64,000 nucleotides of DNA from Sphingomonas sp. Leaf230 (GTDB lineage: Bacteria > Pseudomonadota > Alphaproteobacteria > Sphingomonadales > Sphingomonadaceae): the NCBI RefSeq assembly GCF_001421745.1, contig NZ_LMKW01000001.1:62001-126000 (forward strand), written 5' to 3'. Below, one piece after another: positions 8,532 to 18,318 of this stretch. The first letter of the stretch is position 1. Each line of letters starts with the position of its first letter. The notes below the pieces were generated by a model. It did not search any database and was not told where the DNA came from. It saw nothing but the letters and a program-made list of their open reading frames with translations. Made by a program: the position numbers and the translations under genes.

Positions 8532-9869
8532 TCAAACCTGCCCCGGCCCGATCTTCTCGTAGCTGTCCACATCCACCTTCGGCCCATGCCCGGTAGGCGC
8601 ATGCGGAAAGTCCCGATCGGCAGGCTCGCGCTCGTCGAGTCCGCCCTCCCATTTCGCCACCACGGTCGCCGCCACCGCATTCCCGATCACGTTCGTCGCC
8701 GAGCGCCCCATGTCGAGGAAATGGTCGACCGCCAGGATCAGCAAAATCCCCGCTTCCGGAATCTTGAACATCGACAGCGTCCCCGCGATCACCACCAACG
8801 ACGCGCGAGGCACGCCCGCAATCCCCTTCGACGTCACCATCAGCACCAGCAGCATCGCGATCTGCTGCCCGATCGGCATATGGATACCGTACGCCTGCGC
8901 GATGAACAGCGACGCGAACGTCATGTACATCATCGACCCGTCGAGATTGAACGAATAGCCAAGCGGCAGCACGAAGCTCGCGATCCGCGGCGGCACGCCG
9001 AACCGGTCGAGCGCCTCCAGCGTCCGCGGATACGCCGCTTCCGACGACGCCGCCGAGAACGCCAGGATCAACGGATCGCGGATATACCGCACCAGCAACC
9101 GCGTCCGCGGCCCGATCAGCAGGAACGCGATCCCGATCAGCATCGCCCACAGCAGCGCGAGCCCGATATAGAAGCTCAGCATGAAATAGCCGAGTTGGCC
9201 GAGGATGGCCGGCCCCCGCTCGGCGAGCGTCGCGGTCACCGCCGCGAACACCGCGAACGGCGCGAACCGCATCACGTAATTCGTGATCTGCAGCATCACC
9301 GCAACCAGCGCCTCGATCGCCTTCACCAGCGGCGCGGCCTTCTCGCCGACCGCGGTGATCGCGACGCCGACGAACACCGAGAACACGACGATCTGGAGGA
9401 TCTCGTTGCCCGCCATCGCCGCGATCATCGAATCGGGGACGATGTGCGTGATGAACTTGGCGAGATCGAACGCCGCGCGGTCGACGCCGCTCGACGCGGT
9501 GGCCGGCGGCATCGCGAGTTCGAGGCCGACGCCCGGCTGCAACACGTTGACCAGGATCAGGCCCAGGGTGAGCGATAACAGGCTCGCGCAGATGAACCAG
9601 CCAAGGCTGCGCAATCCGACCCGCCCGAGCGCACCGGTATCGCCCATATGCGCGATGCCCACGACCAGCGTCGAGAACACTAAAGGCGCGATGATCATCT
9701 TGATCAGCCGCAGGAACAGCGTCGTCACGATCGAGAAATAGCCGGCGATGTCCTTCAGCCGTTCGGCGGACTCGGCCGTGCCGTTGTCGATCGACGCGTT
9801 CAGGATCCAGCCGACGACCATCCCCGCGACGAGGCCGAACAAGATGTAATAGGTTAGCCGCTTGGCCAT
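8532..9869 (-). CDS. Dicarboxylate/amino acid:cation symporter (DAACS family)
   Basis: Inner-membrane secondary transporter for C4-dicarboxylates or acidic amino acids, related to DctA/GltP. Eight or so hydrophobic segments can be traced from LTYYILFGLVAGMVVGWIL. The family's substrate-site signatures are visible: the serine-rich stretch AFSAASSEAAYPRTLE and GYSFNLDGSMMYM. Start ATG 9869 is preceded by GGGAGCGATTA, a good ribosome site. The product is 445 residues. A longer frame to 9953 adds a non-hydrophobic leader and is not used. Specificity for dicarboxylate or glutamate cannot be decided. Confidence 0.93.
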   Translation of the reverse strand: MAKRLTYYILFGLVAGMVVGWILNASIDNGTAESAERLKDIAGYFSIVTTLFLRLIKMIIAPLVFSTLVVGIAHMGDTGALGRVGLRSLGWFICASLLSLTLGLILVNVLQPGVGLELAMPPATASSGVDRAAFDLAKFITHIVPDSMIAAMAGNEILQIVVFSVFVGVAITAVGEKAAPLVKAIEALVAVMLQITNYVMRFAPFAVFAAVTATLAERGPAILGQLGYFMLSFYIGLALLWAMLIGIAFLLIGPRTRLLVRYIRDPLILAFSAASSEAAYPRTLEALDRFGVPPRIASFVLPLGYSFNLDGSMMYMTFASLFIAQAYGIHMPIGQQIAMLLVLMVTSKGIAGVPRASLVVIAGTLSMFKIPEAGILLILAVDHFLDMGRSATNVIGNAVAATVVAKWEGGLDEREPADRDFPHAPTGHGPKVDVDSYEKIGPGQV

Positions 9870-9940
9870 TAATCGCTCCCGAGAATTGCGAACAGGGAAG
9901 GGGATTGCGGCGCCCGGGTCAAGGACCCTATCGTCCGGCG

Positions 9941-11221
9941 ATGTCGACCGCACGCCACAAGCCCGCCTTCAGCCCCTCGCGTCGCGACCTGCTGAGCCTC
10001 GCGATCGCAGCACCGTTGCTGTCGACCACCGCGATCCTCCGCGCCGCCGAGCCGGACCTGTCGGCGCTGTCCGACATCACCGGCACGACCAGACCGATCG
10101 ATGCCGCCGAACGTGCCGCGCGGCTGGTCCGCGCGCAATCGCTGATGAAGGCGGCGGGCATCGGCGCGGTGCTGATCGAGCCGGGATCGTCGATGATCTA
10201 TTTCACCGGCGTTCGCTGGCATACGAGCGAGCGGCTGACGCTGGCGATCCTCCCGGTCGAGGGCGAACCCTGCATCGTCACGCCGTTCTTCGAGGAACCG
10301 TCGGTGCGCGAGACGCTTGCCGTCCCTGCCGAGGTCCGCGTGTGGCAGGAGGACGAGAACCCGCTCGCCATCGTCGCCGGTTTCCTGCGCGACCGGAAGC
10401 TCGCCGCGCGGCCGATCGGCCTGGAGGCGGAGGTGCGCTACTTCGCCTATGCCGGGCTTGCGCGCGTGCTGCCCGAGGCGAAGATCGTGTCCGCCGACCC
10501 GGTCGTCCGCGCCTGCCGGATGATCAAGACGCCTGCCGAGATCGCGCTGATGCAGGCCGCGACCGAGGTCACGCTGGCCGCCTATCGCTGGACTTACGCG
10601 CGCGTCGAGAAGGGCATGACCGGCCCCGAGATTGGCGCGCTGATGAATGCCGCGACGAAGAAGCTCGGCGGCGCGCCCGAGTTCGCGCTTGCGCTGATCG
10701 GCGAGGCGTCGGCCTATCCGCACGGCAGCCGGGAGATCCACCGCGTCGCCGACGGTCAGGTCGTGCTGATGGACTGCGGCTGCACTGTGCACGGCTATCA
10801 GTCCGACATCTCGCGTACCTGGGTCCACGGCGCGGCGACCGCTGACCAGCGCAAGACGTGGGATCAGGTCGCACGCGGGCAACAGATCGCGTTCGCCGCC
10901 GCAAAGATCGGGGCACCCGCGGGAAGCGTCGACGATGCCGTCCGCCGCCATTACGAGACGCTCGGCTACGGGCCGGGGTACAAGCTCCCCGGCCTGTCGC
11001 ATCGCACCGGTCACGGCATCGGCATGGACGGCCACGAACCCGTCAACCTCGTCCGCGGTGAGACGACGAAGCTGGCGGCGGGGATGTGCTTTTCCGACGA
11101 GCCGGGCATCTACATTCCCGGGAGGTACGGGGTGCGGATTGAGGATTGCTTCCACATGACCGATGCTGGGCCGAAATGGTTCAGCGAGCCGCCCAAGTCG
11201 ATCGACGCGCCGTTGGGGTAG
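9941..11221 (+). CDS. M24 family metallopeptidase (Xaa-Pro aminopeptidase-like), Tat-exported
   Basis: Dinuclear-metal peptidase predicted to act in the periplasm. The N-terminus carries a twin-arginine motif ([15 protein letters not shown]). The metal ligands of the pita-bread fold are all present: two Asp in [20 protein letters not shown], His in [14 protein letters not shown], Glu in [12 protein letters not shown] and Glu in [10 protein letters not shown]. The N-terminal creatinase-like domain precedes it (about residues 60-190). Start ATG 9941 gives a plausible signal peptide; 426 residues. It is divergent from the symporter gene with a 71-base gap. Confidence 0.9.
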   Translation: MSTARHKPAFSPSRRDLLSLAIAAPLLSTTAILRAAEPDLSALSDITGTTRPIDAAERAARLVRAQSLMKAAGIGAVLIEPGSSMIYFTGVRWHTSERLTLAILPVEGEPCIVTPFFEEPSVRETLAVPAEVRVWQEDENPLAIVAGFLRDRKLAARPIGLEAEVRYFAYAGLARVLPEAKIVSADPVVRACRMIKTPAEIALMQAATEVTLAAYRWTYARVEKGMTGPEIGALMNAATKKLGGAPEFALALIGEASAYPHGSREIHRVADGQVVLMDCGCTVHGYQSDISRTWVHGAATADQRKTWDQVARGQQIAFAAAKIGAPAGSVDDAVRRHYETLGYGPGYKLPGLSHRTGHGIGMDGHEPVNLVRGETTKLAAGMCFSDEPGIYIPGRYGVRIEDCFHMTDAGPKWFSEPPKSIDAPLG

Positions 11222-11249
11222 TGGACGCCCAAGGACCGCCACCCCCTCC

Positions 11250-11369
11250 ACCAACACCACCACCCCGGCGAAGGCCGGGGCCCAATTGGGGGACGGCGAT
11301 AACGAAGCGCTGCTCTCCATTACTTCCCCCTCTCCAATTGGGCCCCGGCCTTCGCCGGGGTGGTGTTGC
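11250..11369. repeat. Complete family B inverted repeat
   Basis: The left arm CCAACACCACCACCCCGGCG... runs to CCCAATTGGGG; a 40-base spacer follows; the right arm CCAATTGGGCCCCGGCCTTC... ends TGGTGTTG. The arms are near-perfect complements of about 40 bases. The left arm is the same sequence found inside ispE. Confidence 0.9.
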
Positions 11370-11391
11370 TCTTGCCGAATTGCAGCACCTC

Positions 11392-11450
11392 CTTGTTCTC
11401 CCGCGAAGGCGGGAGCCCAGTCTGGGTCCCCGCCTTCGCGGGGAAACAAG
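11392..11450. repeat. Complete family C inverted repeat
   Basis: CTTGTTCTCCCGCGAAGGCG ... CGCCTTCGCGGGGAAACAAG, with complementary ends extending to CTTGTT/AACAAG. Together with the family B copy it fills the 313-base gap before alaS. Confidence 0.85.
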
Positions 11451-11534
11451 CTATCTTCGTTTCAATGCGATGCGTACGAGGCGAGCCCCACACCCGACTT
11501 GAGCGAACCGCCCCGCTCGCCTAAGTCCCCGCGC

Positions 11535-14186
11535 ATGACATCGACGAACGACATCCGCCGCGGCTTCCTCGACTATTTCGGATCGCAGGGGCACCAGATC
11601 GTGCCCTCCGCGCCGCTCGTGCCGCAGAACGACCCGACGCTGATGTTCGTCAACGCCGGGATGGTGCCGTTCAAGAACGTCTTCACCGGCCTCGAATCGC
11701 GCCCCTACACCACCGCGACCTCGTCGCAGAAATGCGTCCGCGCCGGCGGCAAGCACAATGATCTCGACAATGTCGGCTACACCGCGCGCCACCACACCTT
11801 CTTCGAAATGCTCGGCAATTTCTCGTTCGGCGATTATTTCAAGGAACAGGCGATCGTCCACGCCTGGACTTTGCTCACCCGCGAATGGGGCCTGTCACCC
11901 GACAAATTGACCGCCACCGTCTACCACACCGACGACGAGGCGTTCGATCTCTGGAAGAAGGTCGCCGGCCTCCCCGATCACCGCATCATCCGCATCCCGA
12001 CCAAGGACAATTTCTGGTCGATGGGCGACAACGGCCCGTGCGGGCCGTGCTCGGAAATCTTCTACGACCACGGCGACCACATCTTCGGCGGCCCTCCCGG
12101 CAGCCCCGACGAGGACGGCGATCGCTTCGTCGAGATCTGGAACCTCGTGTTCATGCAGTATGAGCAGGAGAATGCCGAGATCGTCGGCAACCTGCCGAAA
12201 CCGTCGATCGACACCGGCATGGGTCTCGAGCGCATCGCCGCAGTCATGCAGGGCGTCACCGACAATTACGACACCGACACGTTCAAGGCGCTGATCGCGG
12301 CGTCGGGCGCGCTGACGCACACCGCGACCGACGGCGCCAACACCGCCAGTCACCGCGTGATCGCCGATCACCTGCGCACCGCCGGCTTCCTGATCGCGGA
12401 CGGCGTGCTGCCCGCGAGCGAGGGCCGCGGTTACGTCCTGCGCCGGATCATGCGCCGCGCGATGCGCCACGCGCACATCCTCGGCGCCAAGCAGCCGCTG
12501 ATGCACCGGCTGGTCCCCGCGCTCGTCACCGAGATGGGCGCCGCCTATCCCGAACTGTCTCGCGCGCGTCCGCTGATCGAGGCGACGTTGCAGCAGGAGG
12601 AAACGCGCTTCCGCCAGACGCTCGACAAGGGGCTGAAGCTGCTCGACGAGGCGACCACCGGGATGACCGACGGCACGCTGGCGGGCGACGTCGCGTTCAA
12701 GCTCTACGACACCTACGGCTTCCCGTACGACCTGACCGAGGACGCACTGCGCGAACGCAACATCGCGGTCGACCGCGCCGGTTTCGACACCGCGATGGCC
12801 GAGCAGAAGCGCGCCGCCCGTGCCGCCTGGAAGGGCTCCGGCGCGAAGGCCTCGGACGACATCTGGTTCGACATCGTCGAGCAGACCGGCGGCACCGAAT
12901 TCCTCGGCTACGCGTCGGATACGGGCGAGGGCGAGGTCGTCGCACTGGTCAAGGACGGCGCGCGCGTCGACCACGCCACCACAGGTGATACGGTCGCGAT
13001 CGTCGTCAACCAGACGCCCTTCTATGGCGAGAGCGGTGGCCAGGTCGGCGACGCGGGCCACATCTCCAACGACAGCGGCCTGCACGCGAACGTCACCGAG
13101 ACCTCGAAGCAGCTCGGCCGCGTGTTCGTCCACCATGCGATCGTCGACTCCGGCGAGATCAAGGTCGGCGACCCGGTCAAGCTCCAGATCGACGTCGCCC
13201 GCCGCGCACAGATCCGCGCGAACCACTCCGCGACGCACCTGCTGCACGAGGCCCTCCGCGAACGCCTCGGCACGCACGTCGCGCAGAAGGGGAGCCTCGT
13301 CGCGCCCGACCGCCTGCGTTTCGACTTCTCACAGCCGGTCGCGATGACCCCCGCCGACATCGCGCAGGTCGAGGCCGACGTGAACGCGCAAGTCCGCGGC
13401 AACGGTGCGGTCACAACGTTGTTGATGACCCCCGACGACGCGATCGCGATGGGCGCGATGGCGCTGTTCGGCGAGAAATACGGCGACGAAGTCCGCGTCG
13501 TGTCGATGGGCTCGACGGAGGACGGCACCTATTCGATCGAACTGTGCGGCGGCACGCACGTCAATGCGCTCGGCGACATCGGCCTGTTCAAGGTCGTCGG
13601 CGAAGGCGCGGTCTCCAGCGGCATCCGCCGTGTCGAAGCCCTCACCGGCGAAGCGGCGCGCGCGTACCTGACCGGCCGTGACGACCGCCTGCGCGAAGCC
13701 GCAGCAGTCCTGAAGTCGACCCCCGACGAGGTCCCAGCGCGCGTAGCCTCGCTGCTCGAAGACCGCCGCCGCCTCGAACGCGAACTCGCCGACGCCAAGA
13801 AGGCGCTGGCGCTCGGCGGCGGTGGCTCGGGCGAAGCGGCTGGGCCCGAACAGGTCGGCGGCGTCGCGTTCATCGGCCAGGTGCTCAGCGACTTCGAAGC
13901 AAAGGGCCTGCGCGGCGCAGTCGACGAGGCCAAGCACCGTCTGGGTTCGGGCGTCGCGATGCTGGTCGCGATCAATGACGGCCGCGCTTCGGTCGCGGTC
14001 GGCGTGACGGCGGACTTGGTGGCGAGCCACAACGCCGTCGACCTGCTCAAGATCGCGGTCGCGACGCTCGGCGGGCAGGGCGGCGGCGGCCGTCCCGACA
14101 TGGCGCAGGGCGGTGGTCCCGATGGTGACAAGGCGGCGGACGCTGTGGCTGCGGTTCGCGCCGCGCTCGAGGCCGTTAACGCATAA
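11535..14186 (+). CDS. alaS: Alanine--tRNA ligase
   Basis: Charges tRNA-Ala and hydrolyses mischarged Ser/Gly-tRNA. Class II catalytic core at the N-terminus ([39 protein letters not shown]), editing domain with the zinc/His motif [13 protein letters not shown] and CGGTHV, then the DHHA1 C-terminal domain with Gly-rich [16 protein letters not shown]. The product is 883 residues, the standard length. ATG 11535 directly precedes [13 protein letters not shown], the conserved N-terminus; the upstream open frame runs through repeats and is not coding. Confidence 0.98.
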   Translation: MTSTNDIRRGFLDYFGSQGHQIVPSAPLVPQNDPTLMFVNAGMVPFKNVFTGLESRPYTTATSSQKCVRAGGKHNDLDNVGYTARHHTFFEMLGNFSFGDYFKEQAIVHAWTLLTREWGLSPDKLTATVYHTDDEAFDLWKKVAGLPDHRIIRIPTKDNFWSMGDNGPCGPCSEIFYDHGDHIFGGPPGSPDEDGDRFVEIWNLVFMQYEQENAEIVGNLPKPSIDTGMGLERIAAVMQGVTDNYDTDTFKALIAASGALTHTATDGANTASHRVIADHLRTAGFLIADGVLPASEGRGYVLRRIMRRAMRHAHILGAKQPLMHRLVPALVTEMGAAYPELSRARPLIEATLQQEETRFRQTLDKGLKLLDEATTGMTDGTLAGDVAFKLYDTYGFPYDLTEDALRERNIAVDRAGFDTAMAEQKRAARAAWKGSGAKASDDIWFDIVEQTGGTEFLGYASDTGEGEVVALVKDGARVDHATTGDTVAIVVNQTPFYGESGGQVGDAGHISNDSGLHANVTETSKQLGRVFVHHAIVDSGEIKVGDPVKLQIDVARRAQIRANHSATHLLHEALRERLGTHVAQKGSLVAPDRLRFDFSQPVAMTPADIAQVEADVNAQVRGNGAVTTLLMTPDDAIAMGAMALFGEKYGDEVRVVSMGSTEDGTYSIELCGGTHVNALGDIGLFKVVGEGAVSSGIRRVEALTGEAARAYLTGRDDRLREAAAVLKSTPDEVPARVASLLEDRRRLERELADAKKALALGGGGSGEAAGPEQVGGVAFIGQVLSDFEAKGLRGAVDEAKHRLGSGVAMLVAINDGRASVAVGVTADLVASHNAVDLLKIAVATLGGQGGGGRPDMAQGGGPDGDKAADAVAAVRAALEAVNA

Positions 14187-14241
14187 TCCTGTCGTTGCGC
14201 TAACGGTCCGTGCGTAGGATGGTGCTTTCCAGGAGAGTATC

Positions 14242-14757
14242 ATGATTATCACGACCCTGATCCAGACGGTATCCGCCATGCTCCCCACGGCGCCTCCGGC
14301 ACCACCGGCGCTGCCCGCACCGCCGATCATGACGTCGAACATCGTGGAGCGGGGATTCGGCGGCGCGACGGCGGCGGAACGCTACGTCGTCGATGTCGAC
14401 GGTCGAGCGGACGGTGCGGTCGTCTGGACGGGATCGCTTCGCGTCGCGTCGAATGCGGCGGCAAGCTTCCGGCGCGATCAGACCGAAGCAGAGGAAAATG
14501 ATTGCGGCGTCCGGGCGGGATATCGCAGCGGCGTACAGACAGGCTTCTCGCTGCAATTGCGACCGACCAGGGTCGACGAGGCCGATAGCGGCGTTGCCGT
14601 CATGTTGCGCTGGACCCGTCCTGGAACCGGGCAATGTCCGGTCCAGGCCAGCACACGAACGGTTGAAATGAACGATGCGGTCAGATTGAAGGCCGGCGAG
14701 ACGGTGACGATGAAGGGGGACGGCGGGCTGGTCGTCAAACTTCACCGCCGACCGTGA
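14242..14757 (+). CDS. Hypothetical protein, probably exported
   Basis: 171 residues, not recognised. The N-terminus (MIITTLIQTVSAMLP) is weakly hydrophobic and is followed by a proline-rich linker (TAPPAPPALPAPP); the rest is a beta-rich, polar domain with two Cys (ENDCGVRAGY and GQCPVQ) that could form a disulphide in the periplasm. A strong ribosome site, CAGGAGAG, lies six bases before ATG 14242. It follows alaS and converges on the ThDP enzyme gene. Codon use resembles its neighbours, so it looks like a real gene. Confidence 0.7.
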   Translation: MIITTLIQTVSAMLPTAPPAPPALPAPPIMTSNIVERGFGGATAAERYVVDVDGRADGAVVWTGSLRVASNAAASFRRDQTEAEENDCGVRAGYRSGVQTGFSLQLRPTRVDEADSGVAVMLRWTRPGTGQCPVQASTRTVEMNDAVRLKAGETVTMKGDGGLVVKLHRRP

Positions 14758-14766
14758 CGGGCAGGG

Positions 14767-16407
14767 TCAGCCCCGAACCTTCGCCAGCGTCGTTCCGGCG
14801 GTGATCGCCTCGATATCCGTTCTCACATGCAGCAACCGCACGCCGGACCTGGTCATCGTCTGGTCGAGCGCCGCTGCGAAATCTTCGGTCCGCTCGACGG
14901 TTTCCGCCCAACACCCATAAGCCCGCCCCAGCGCGGCGAAATCCGGATTGCGTAGCGTCGTCCCAGACACCCGCCCCGGATACTCCCGCTCCTGGTGCAT
15001 GCGGATCGTCCCATAGCCGCCATTATCCACGACGAGCACCAGAATGTCCGCGCCGTGTGCCACCGCGGTTGCCAGTTCCTGGCCGTTCATCAGGAAGCAG
15101 CCGTCGCCTGCTAAGGCGACGACGGTCCGCTCTGGATGCCGCAACGATGCCGCGACCGCGGCCGGCACGCCATACCCCATCGCGCCGGCAGTCGGCGCTA
15201 GTTGTGTGCCCGGCCCGGCATACGCCCAGTAGCGATGCCACCAGCCCGAGTAATTCCCTGCGCCGTTGCAGATGATCGTATCCGCCGGCAGCCGCTCTCG
15301 CATCGCTGCCACACACGGCCCGAGGTCCATGACGAGGTCACGCGAGCTTGGTGTCGACCACGCAAGCCACTCCGCATGCGCCTCCGCCCCGGCAGTTCGC
15401 GGCGGGAGGTCGACCGCCAGCAACGCTTCGGCGAATTCTTCCATCCCCGCACAAACCGCAACATCCGCGCGGTACGCCCGGTGCAACTCGTCGGGATCGG
15501 GATGCACATGGATCAGCCGCTGCCCCGGATGATCCGGCGTGATCAGCGCATAGCCATCGGTCGTCGCCTCCCCAAGCCGAGGTCCGACCACCAAAAGCAG
15601 ATCCGCCGCCTTCACCCGCTCGACCAGCTTCGGATTCGGGCCGTACCCCAGGTTCCCAGCCCACACCGGACAGTCGTTCGGAATAGCATCCTGCCGCCGA
15701 AACGCCGCCGTCACCGGAATGCCGTTACGATCCGCCCAGGTCGAGAACGCCCCCGACGCCGCCACATCCCAGCCAGCACCGCCGACGATCGCCACTGGCC
15801 GCTCGGCGGTGGTCAGCAGATCGGCAAGCAGATCCATCGTATCGGCATCACACCCTTGGGCCACCCGCTCGACCCGCGGCCGATCGACCGCGTCGACCAC
15901 GTCCAGCAGCATGTCCTCGGGCAACGCCAGCACCACTGGCCCCGGCCGCCCCGACATCGCCGTCGCATAGGCCCGCGCAACATATTCCGGGATCCGCCGC
16001 GCATCGTCGATCCGCGCCGCCCACTTGGCGATGGGTGCGAACATCGCCTGGAAATCGATTTCCTGGAACGCCTCGCGGTCGCGCGTGCCGCGGTCGATAT
16101 CGCCGACGAAGAGGATCATCGGCTGCGAATCCTGCATCGCCACGTGCACGCCGATCGACGCATTGGTCGCGCCCGGCCCGCGAGTCACGAACGCCACCCC
16201 CGGCCGATGCGTCAGCGTCCCGTCCGCGCACGCCATGAACCCGACGCCGCCCTCCTGCCGGCACACGACGAGGTCGATCGCCGGCGTATCGTGCAGCGCG
16301 TCGAGCACGGCGAGGAAGCTCTCCCCTGGCACGGTGAAGATCCGGTCGCAGCCCTGTGCGACGAGTTGGTCGACCAGGATACGGCCGCCGGTGCGTGGTG
16401 TGATCAT
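14767..16407 (-). CDS. Thiamine pyrophosphate-dependent enzyme, acetolactate synthase-like
   Basis: 546 residues with the three-domain ThDP-enzyme layout: N-terminal PYR domain with catalytic Glu (FTVPGESFLAVLD), central domain, and C-terminal PP domain with the GDG-x(n)-N motif (VALAGDGCFLMNGQELATAV then VVDNGGYGTIR). This is the IlvB/benzoylformate decarboxylase superfamily. No small regulatory subunit (ilvH) is next to it, and it stands alone, divergent from an SMP-30-type lactonase, so a catabolic or decarboxylase role is more likely than valine synthesis. ATG 16407 gives the family's usual beginning (RTGGRILVDQLVAQG). Confidence 0.87.
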   Translation of the reverse strand: MITPRTGGRILVDQLVAQGCDRIFTVPGESFLAVLDALHDTPAIDLVVCRQEGGVGFMACADGTLTHRPGVAFVTRGPGATNASIGVHVAMQDSQPMILFVGDIDRGTRDREAFQEIDFQAMFAPIAKWAARIDDARRIPEYVARAYATAMSGRPGPVVLALPEDMLLDVVDAVDRPRVERVAQGCDADTMDLLADLLTTAERPVAIVGGAGWDVAASGAFSTWADRNGIPVTAAFRRQDAIPNDCPVWAGNLGYGPNPKLVERVKAADLLLVVGPRLGEATTDGYALITPDHPGQRLIHVHPDPDELHRAYRADVAVCAGMEEFAEALLAVDLPPRTAGAEAHAEWLAWSTPSSRDLVMDLGPCVAAMRERLPADTIICNGAGNYSGWWHRYWAYAGPGTQLAPTAGAMGYGVPAAVAASLRHPERTVVALAGDGCFLMNGQELATAVAHGADILVLVVDNGGYGTIRMHQEREYPGRVSGTTLRNPDFAALGRAYGCWAETVERTEDFAAALDQTMTRSGVRLLHVRTDIEAITAGTTLAKVRG

Positions 16408-16498
16408 CGCCGCATCCTGCCGTCCGTTGTGCGCGAAGTCGAGAACCGGTTACGCTGGCCTCGAAGTCGGGACCAACCCGACTCGCCCGGAGAGGATC

Positions 16499-17398
16499 AT
16501 GACCGACTTCACCACCGTCGCCAGTGGCTTGCGCTTTCCCGAAGGCCCGGTGGCGATGCCCGACGGCAGCATCATTCTCGTCGAGATCGAGGCGGGCTGC
16601 ATCACGCGCATCGCCCCTGACGGAACGAAAACGATGGTAGCCGAACCCGGCGGCGGCCCCAACGGCCTCGCGATCGGCCCGAACGGCAAGCTCTATTGCT
16701 GCAACAATGGCGGCTTCGCGTGGCGCGAGACCAACGGCTTCCTCACCCCGCACGGCCAGCCGGACGACTATTCCGGCGGCCGGATCGAACGGATCGACAT
16801 CGCCACCGGCGCGGTCGAGATACTCTACAAGGACGGCGATTGCGGCTGCTCGCTGCGAGGACCCAACGACATCGTCTTTGATTCGCACGGCGGCTTCTGG
16901 TTCACCGACCACGGCAAGTCGCGCGACCGCGCCCGCGACATCACCGGCATCTTCTACGCGAAAGCCGACGGCAGCTATCTGGAAGAAGTCATCTTCCCGA
17001 GCGAAAATCCCAACGGCATCGGCCTCTCACCCGACGGAACGCGGCTCTACGCGGCGGAGACGTTCACCTGCCGGCTGATGGCGTTCGACATCGTCGCGCC
17101 CGGCAAGGTCGCCAGCGCCGCGGGCACGCCGCTCTACCGCCCCGCCGGCTACAAGTTCTTCGATTCGCTCGGCGTCGAGGCGTGCGGCAACATCTGCGTG
17201 GCGACGATCGGCCAATGCGGGATCAGCGTGATCTCGCCGGCGGGGGAGCTGGTCGAGTTCGTCGCCACCGACGACGTGTTCACGACCAACATCTGCTGGG
17301 GCGGCACGGACGGCATGGACGCCTACATCACCTGCTCGGGCAGCGGCCGGCTGGTGAGGACCCGGTGGAAGCGGTCGGGGTTGAAGCTGGCGTATTGA
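16499..17398 (+). CDS. SMP-30/gluconolactonase/LRE family protein
   Basis: Six-bladed beta-propeller lactonase of 299 residues. Conserved features are LRFPEGPVAMPDGSIILVEI with the metal-binding Glu, GPNGLAIGPNGKLYCCNNGG, LRGPNDIVFDSHGGFWFTDHG (metal-binding Asn-Asp), and NPNGIGLSPDGTRLYAAET with the catalytic-site Asn/Asp. ATG 16499 follows GGAGAGG. The longer open frame reaching back to 16025 overlaps the divergent gene and is not coding. Substrate unknown; sugar-acid lactones are typical. Confidence 0.88.
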   Translation: MTDFTTVASGLRFPEGPVAMPDGSIILVEIEAGCITRIAPDGTKTMVAEPGGGPNGLAIGPNGKLYCCNNGGFAWRETNGFLTPHGQPDDYSGGRIERIDIATGAVEILYKDGDCGCSLRGPNDIVFDSHGGFWFTDHGKSRDRARDITGIFYAKADGSYLEEVIFPSENPNGIGLSPDGTRLYAAETFTCRLMAFDIVAPGKVASAAGTPLYRPAGYKFFDSLGVEACGNICVATIGQCGISVISPAGELVEFVATDDVFTTNICWGGTDGMDAYITCSGSGRLVRTRWKRSGLKLAY

Positions 17399-17407
17399 GC
17401 CGACTCA

Positions 17408-17531
17408 ATCCTCCCCCGCCAGGGGGAGGTGGCACCGAAGGTGACGGAGGGGGAGGACACGTAACAGAGGTTTCCCTTTCCGCCCCCTCCGTCCGGCAAA
17501 GGCCGGCCACCTCCCCCTGGCGGGGGAGGAT
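17408..17531. repeat. Complete family E inverted repeat
   Basis: ATCCTCCCCCGCCAGGGGGA... at 17408 pairs perfectly over about 25 bases with ...CCCCTGGCGGGGGAGGAT ending 17531. The spacer includes GTGACGGAGGGGGAGGA and its complement. A half copy sits at 60608-60656. It fills most of the gap before scoA. Confidence 0.85.
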
Positions 17532-17607
17532 CGTGAGAAGTCGCTCGAGGTACGTTGCCGAGTGCCAACCACCGGCTTATGCGAGGCGAAAGACCTGAGG
17601 AGGATGC

Positions 17608-18318
17608 ATGGCGAACAAGCGCTACACCGATGCGGCAACGGCACTCGAAGGCGTGCTGTTCGACGGCATGACGATCTGCGCGGGCGGGTTCGGGCTGTGC
17701 GGCATCCCCGAGCGGCTGATCGACGCGATCGAGGCGTCCGGCGTGAAGGACCTGACGATCGCCAGCAACAATGCCGGGATCGACGGGCAGGGCCTCGGCA
17801 AACTGCTCCGCTCACGCCAGGTGAAGAAGATGATCTCGTCCTATGTCGGCGAGAACAAGGAATTCGAGCGGCAATATCTCAGCGGCGAACTCGAGGTCGA
17901 GTTCTGCCCGCAGGGCACGCTCGCCGAACGCTGCCGGGCAGGGGGGGCGGGCATTCCCGGCTTCTACACTAAGACCGGCGTCGGCACGCAGGTCGCCGAG
18001 GGCAAGGAAACGAAGGTCTTCGACGGCCAGGAATACATCCTCGAACGCGGCATCCGCGCCGATCTCGCGATCATCAAGGGCTGGAAGGCGGATGAAAGCG
18101 GCAACCTCATCTTCCGCAAGACCGCACGCAACTTCAACCAGCCGATGGCGACCGCGGGGAAGATCTGCGTCGCCGAGGTCGAGGAGATCGTCCCCGTCGG
18201 CAGCCTCGATCCCGACGCGATCCACCTGCCGGGCATCTACGTGAAGCGGATGATCGTCGGCGCGCCCTACGACAAGCAGATTGAGTTCCGGACCGTCCGC
18301 GAGCGGGTTTCCGCGTGA
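17608..18318 (+). CDS. scoA: 3-oxoacid CoA-transferase subunit A
   Basis: Alpha subunit of the succinyl-CoA:3-ketoacid CoA-transferase type, which activates acetoacetate and other 3-keto acids using succinyl-CoA. Signatures: [16 protein letters not shown] (family I CoA-transferase), [14 protein letters not shown], and [16 protein letters not shown]. The product is 236 residues, a full-length subunit A. GAGG ends seven bases before ATG 17608. Its partner subunit B is 1.3 kb downstream at 19594, separated by two overlapping genes, which is unusual: the two subunits are normally adjacent. Confidence 0.93.
   Translation: MANKRYTDAATALEGVLFDGMTICAGGFGLCGIPERLIDAIEASGVKDLTIASNNAGIDGQGLGKLLRSRQVKKMISSYVGENKEFERQYLSGELEVEFCPQGTLAERCRAGGAGIPGFYTKTGVGTQVAEGKETKVFDGQEYILERGIRADLAIIKGWKADESGNLIFRKTARNFNQPMATAGKICVAEVEEIVPVGSLDPDAIHLPGIYVKRMIVGAPYDKQIEFRTVRERVSA

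Noticed and set aside
9869-11449. 526-codon minus-strand frame across the M24 peptidase gene
   Set aside because: Antisense to a peptidase with all metal ligands intact, and its beginning reads through the family C and B repeats.
11895-13277. 460-codon minus-strand frame inside alaS
   Set aside because: Antisense shadow of alanyl-tRNA synthetase; no motifs.
15202-16620. 472-codon plus-strand frame opposite the ThDP enzyme gene
   Set aside because: Arg/His-rich composition without motifs, opposite an enzyme with intact ThDP motifs.
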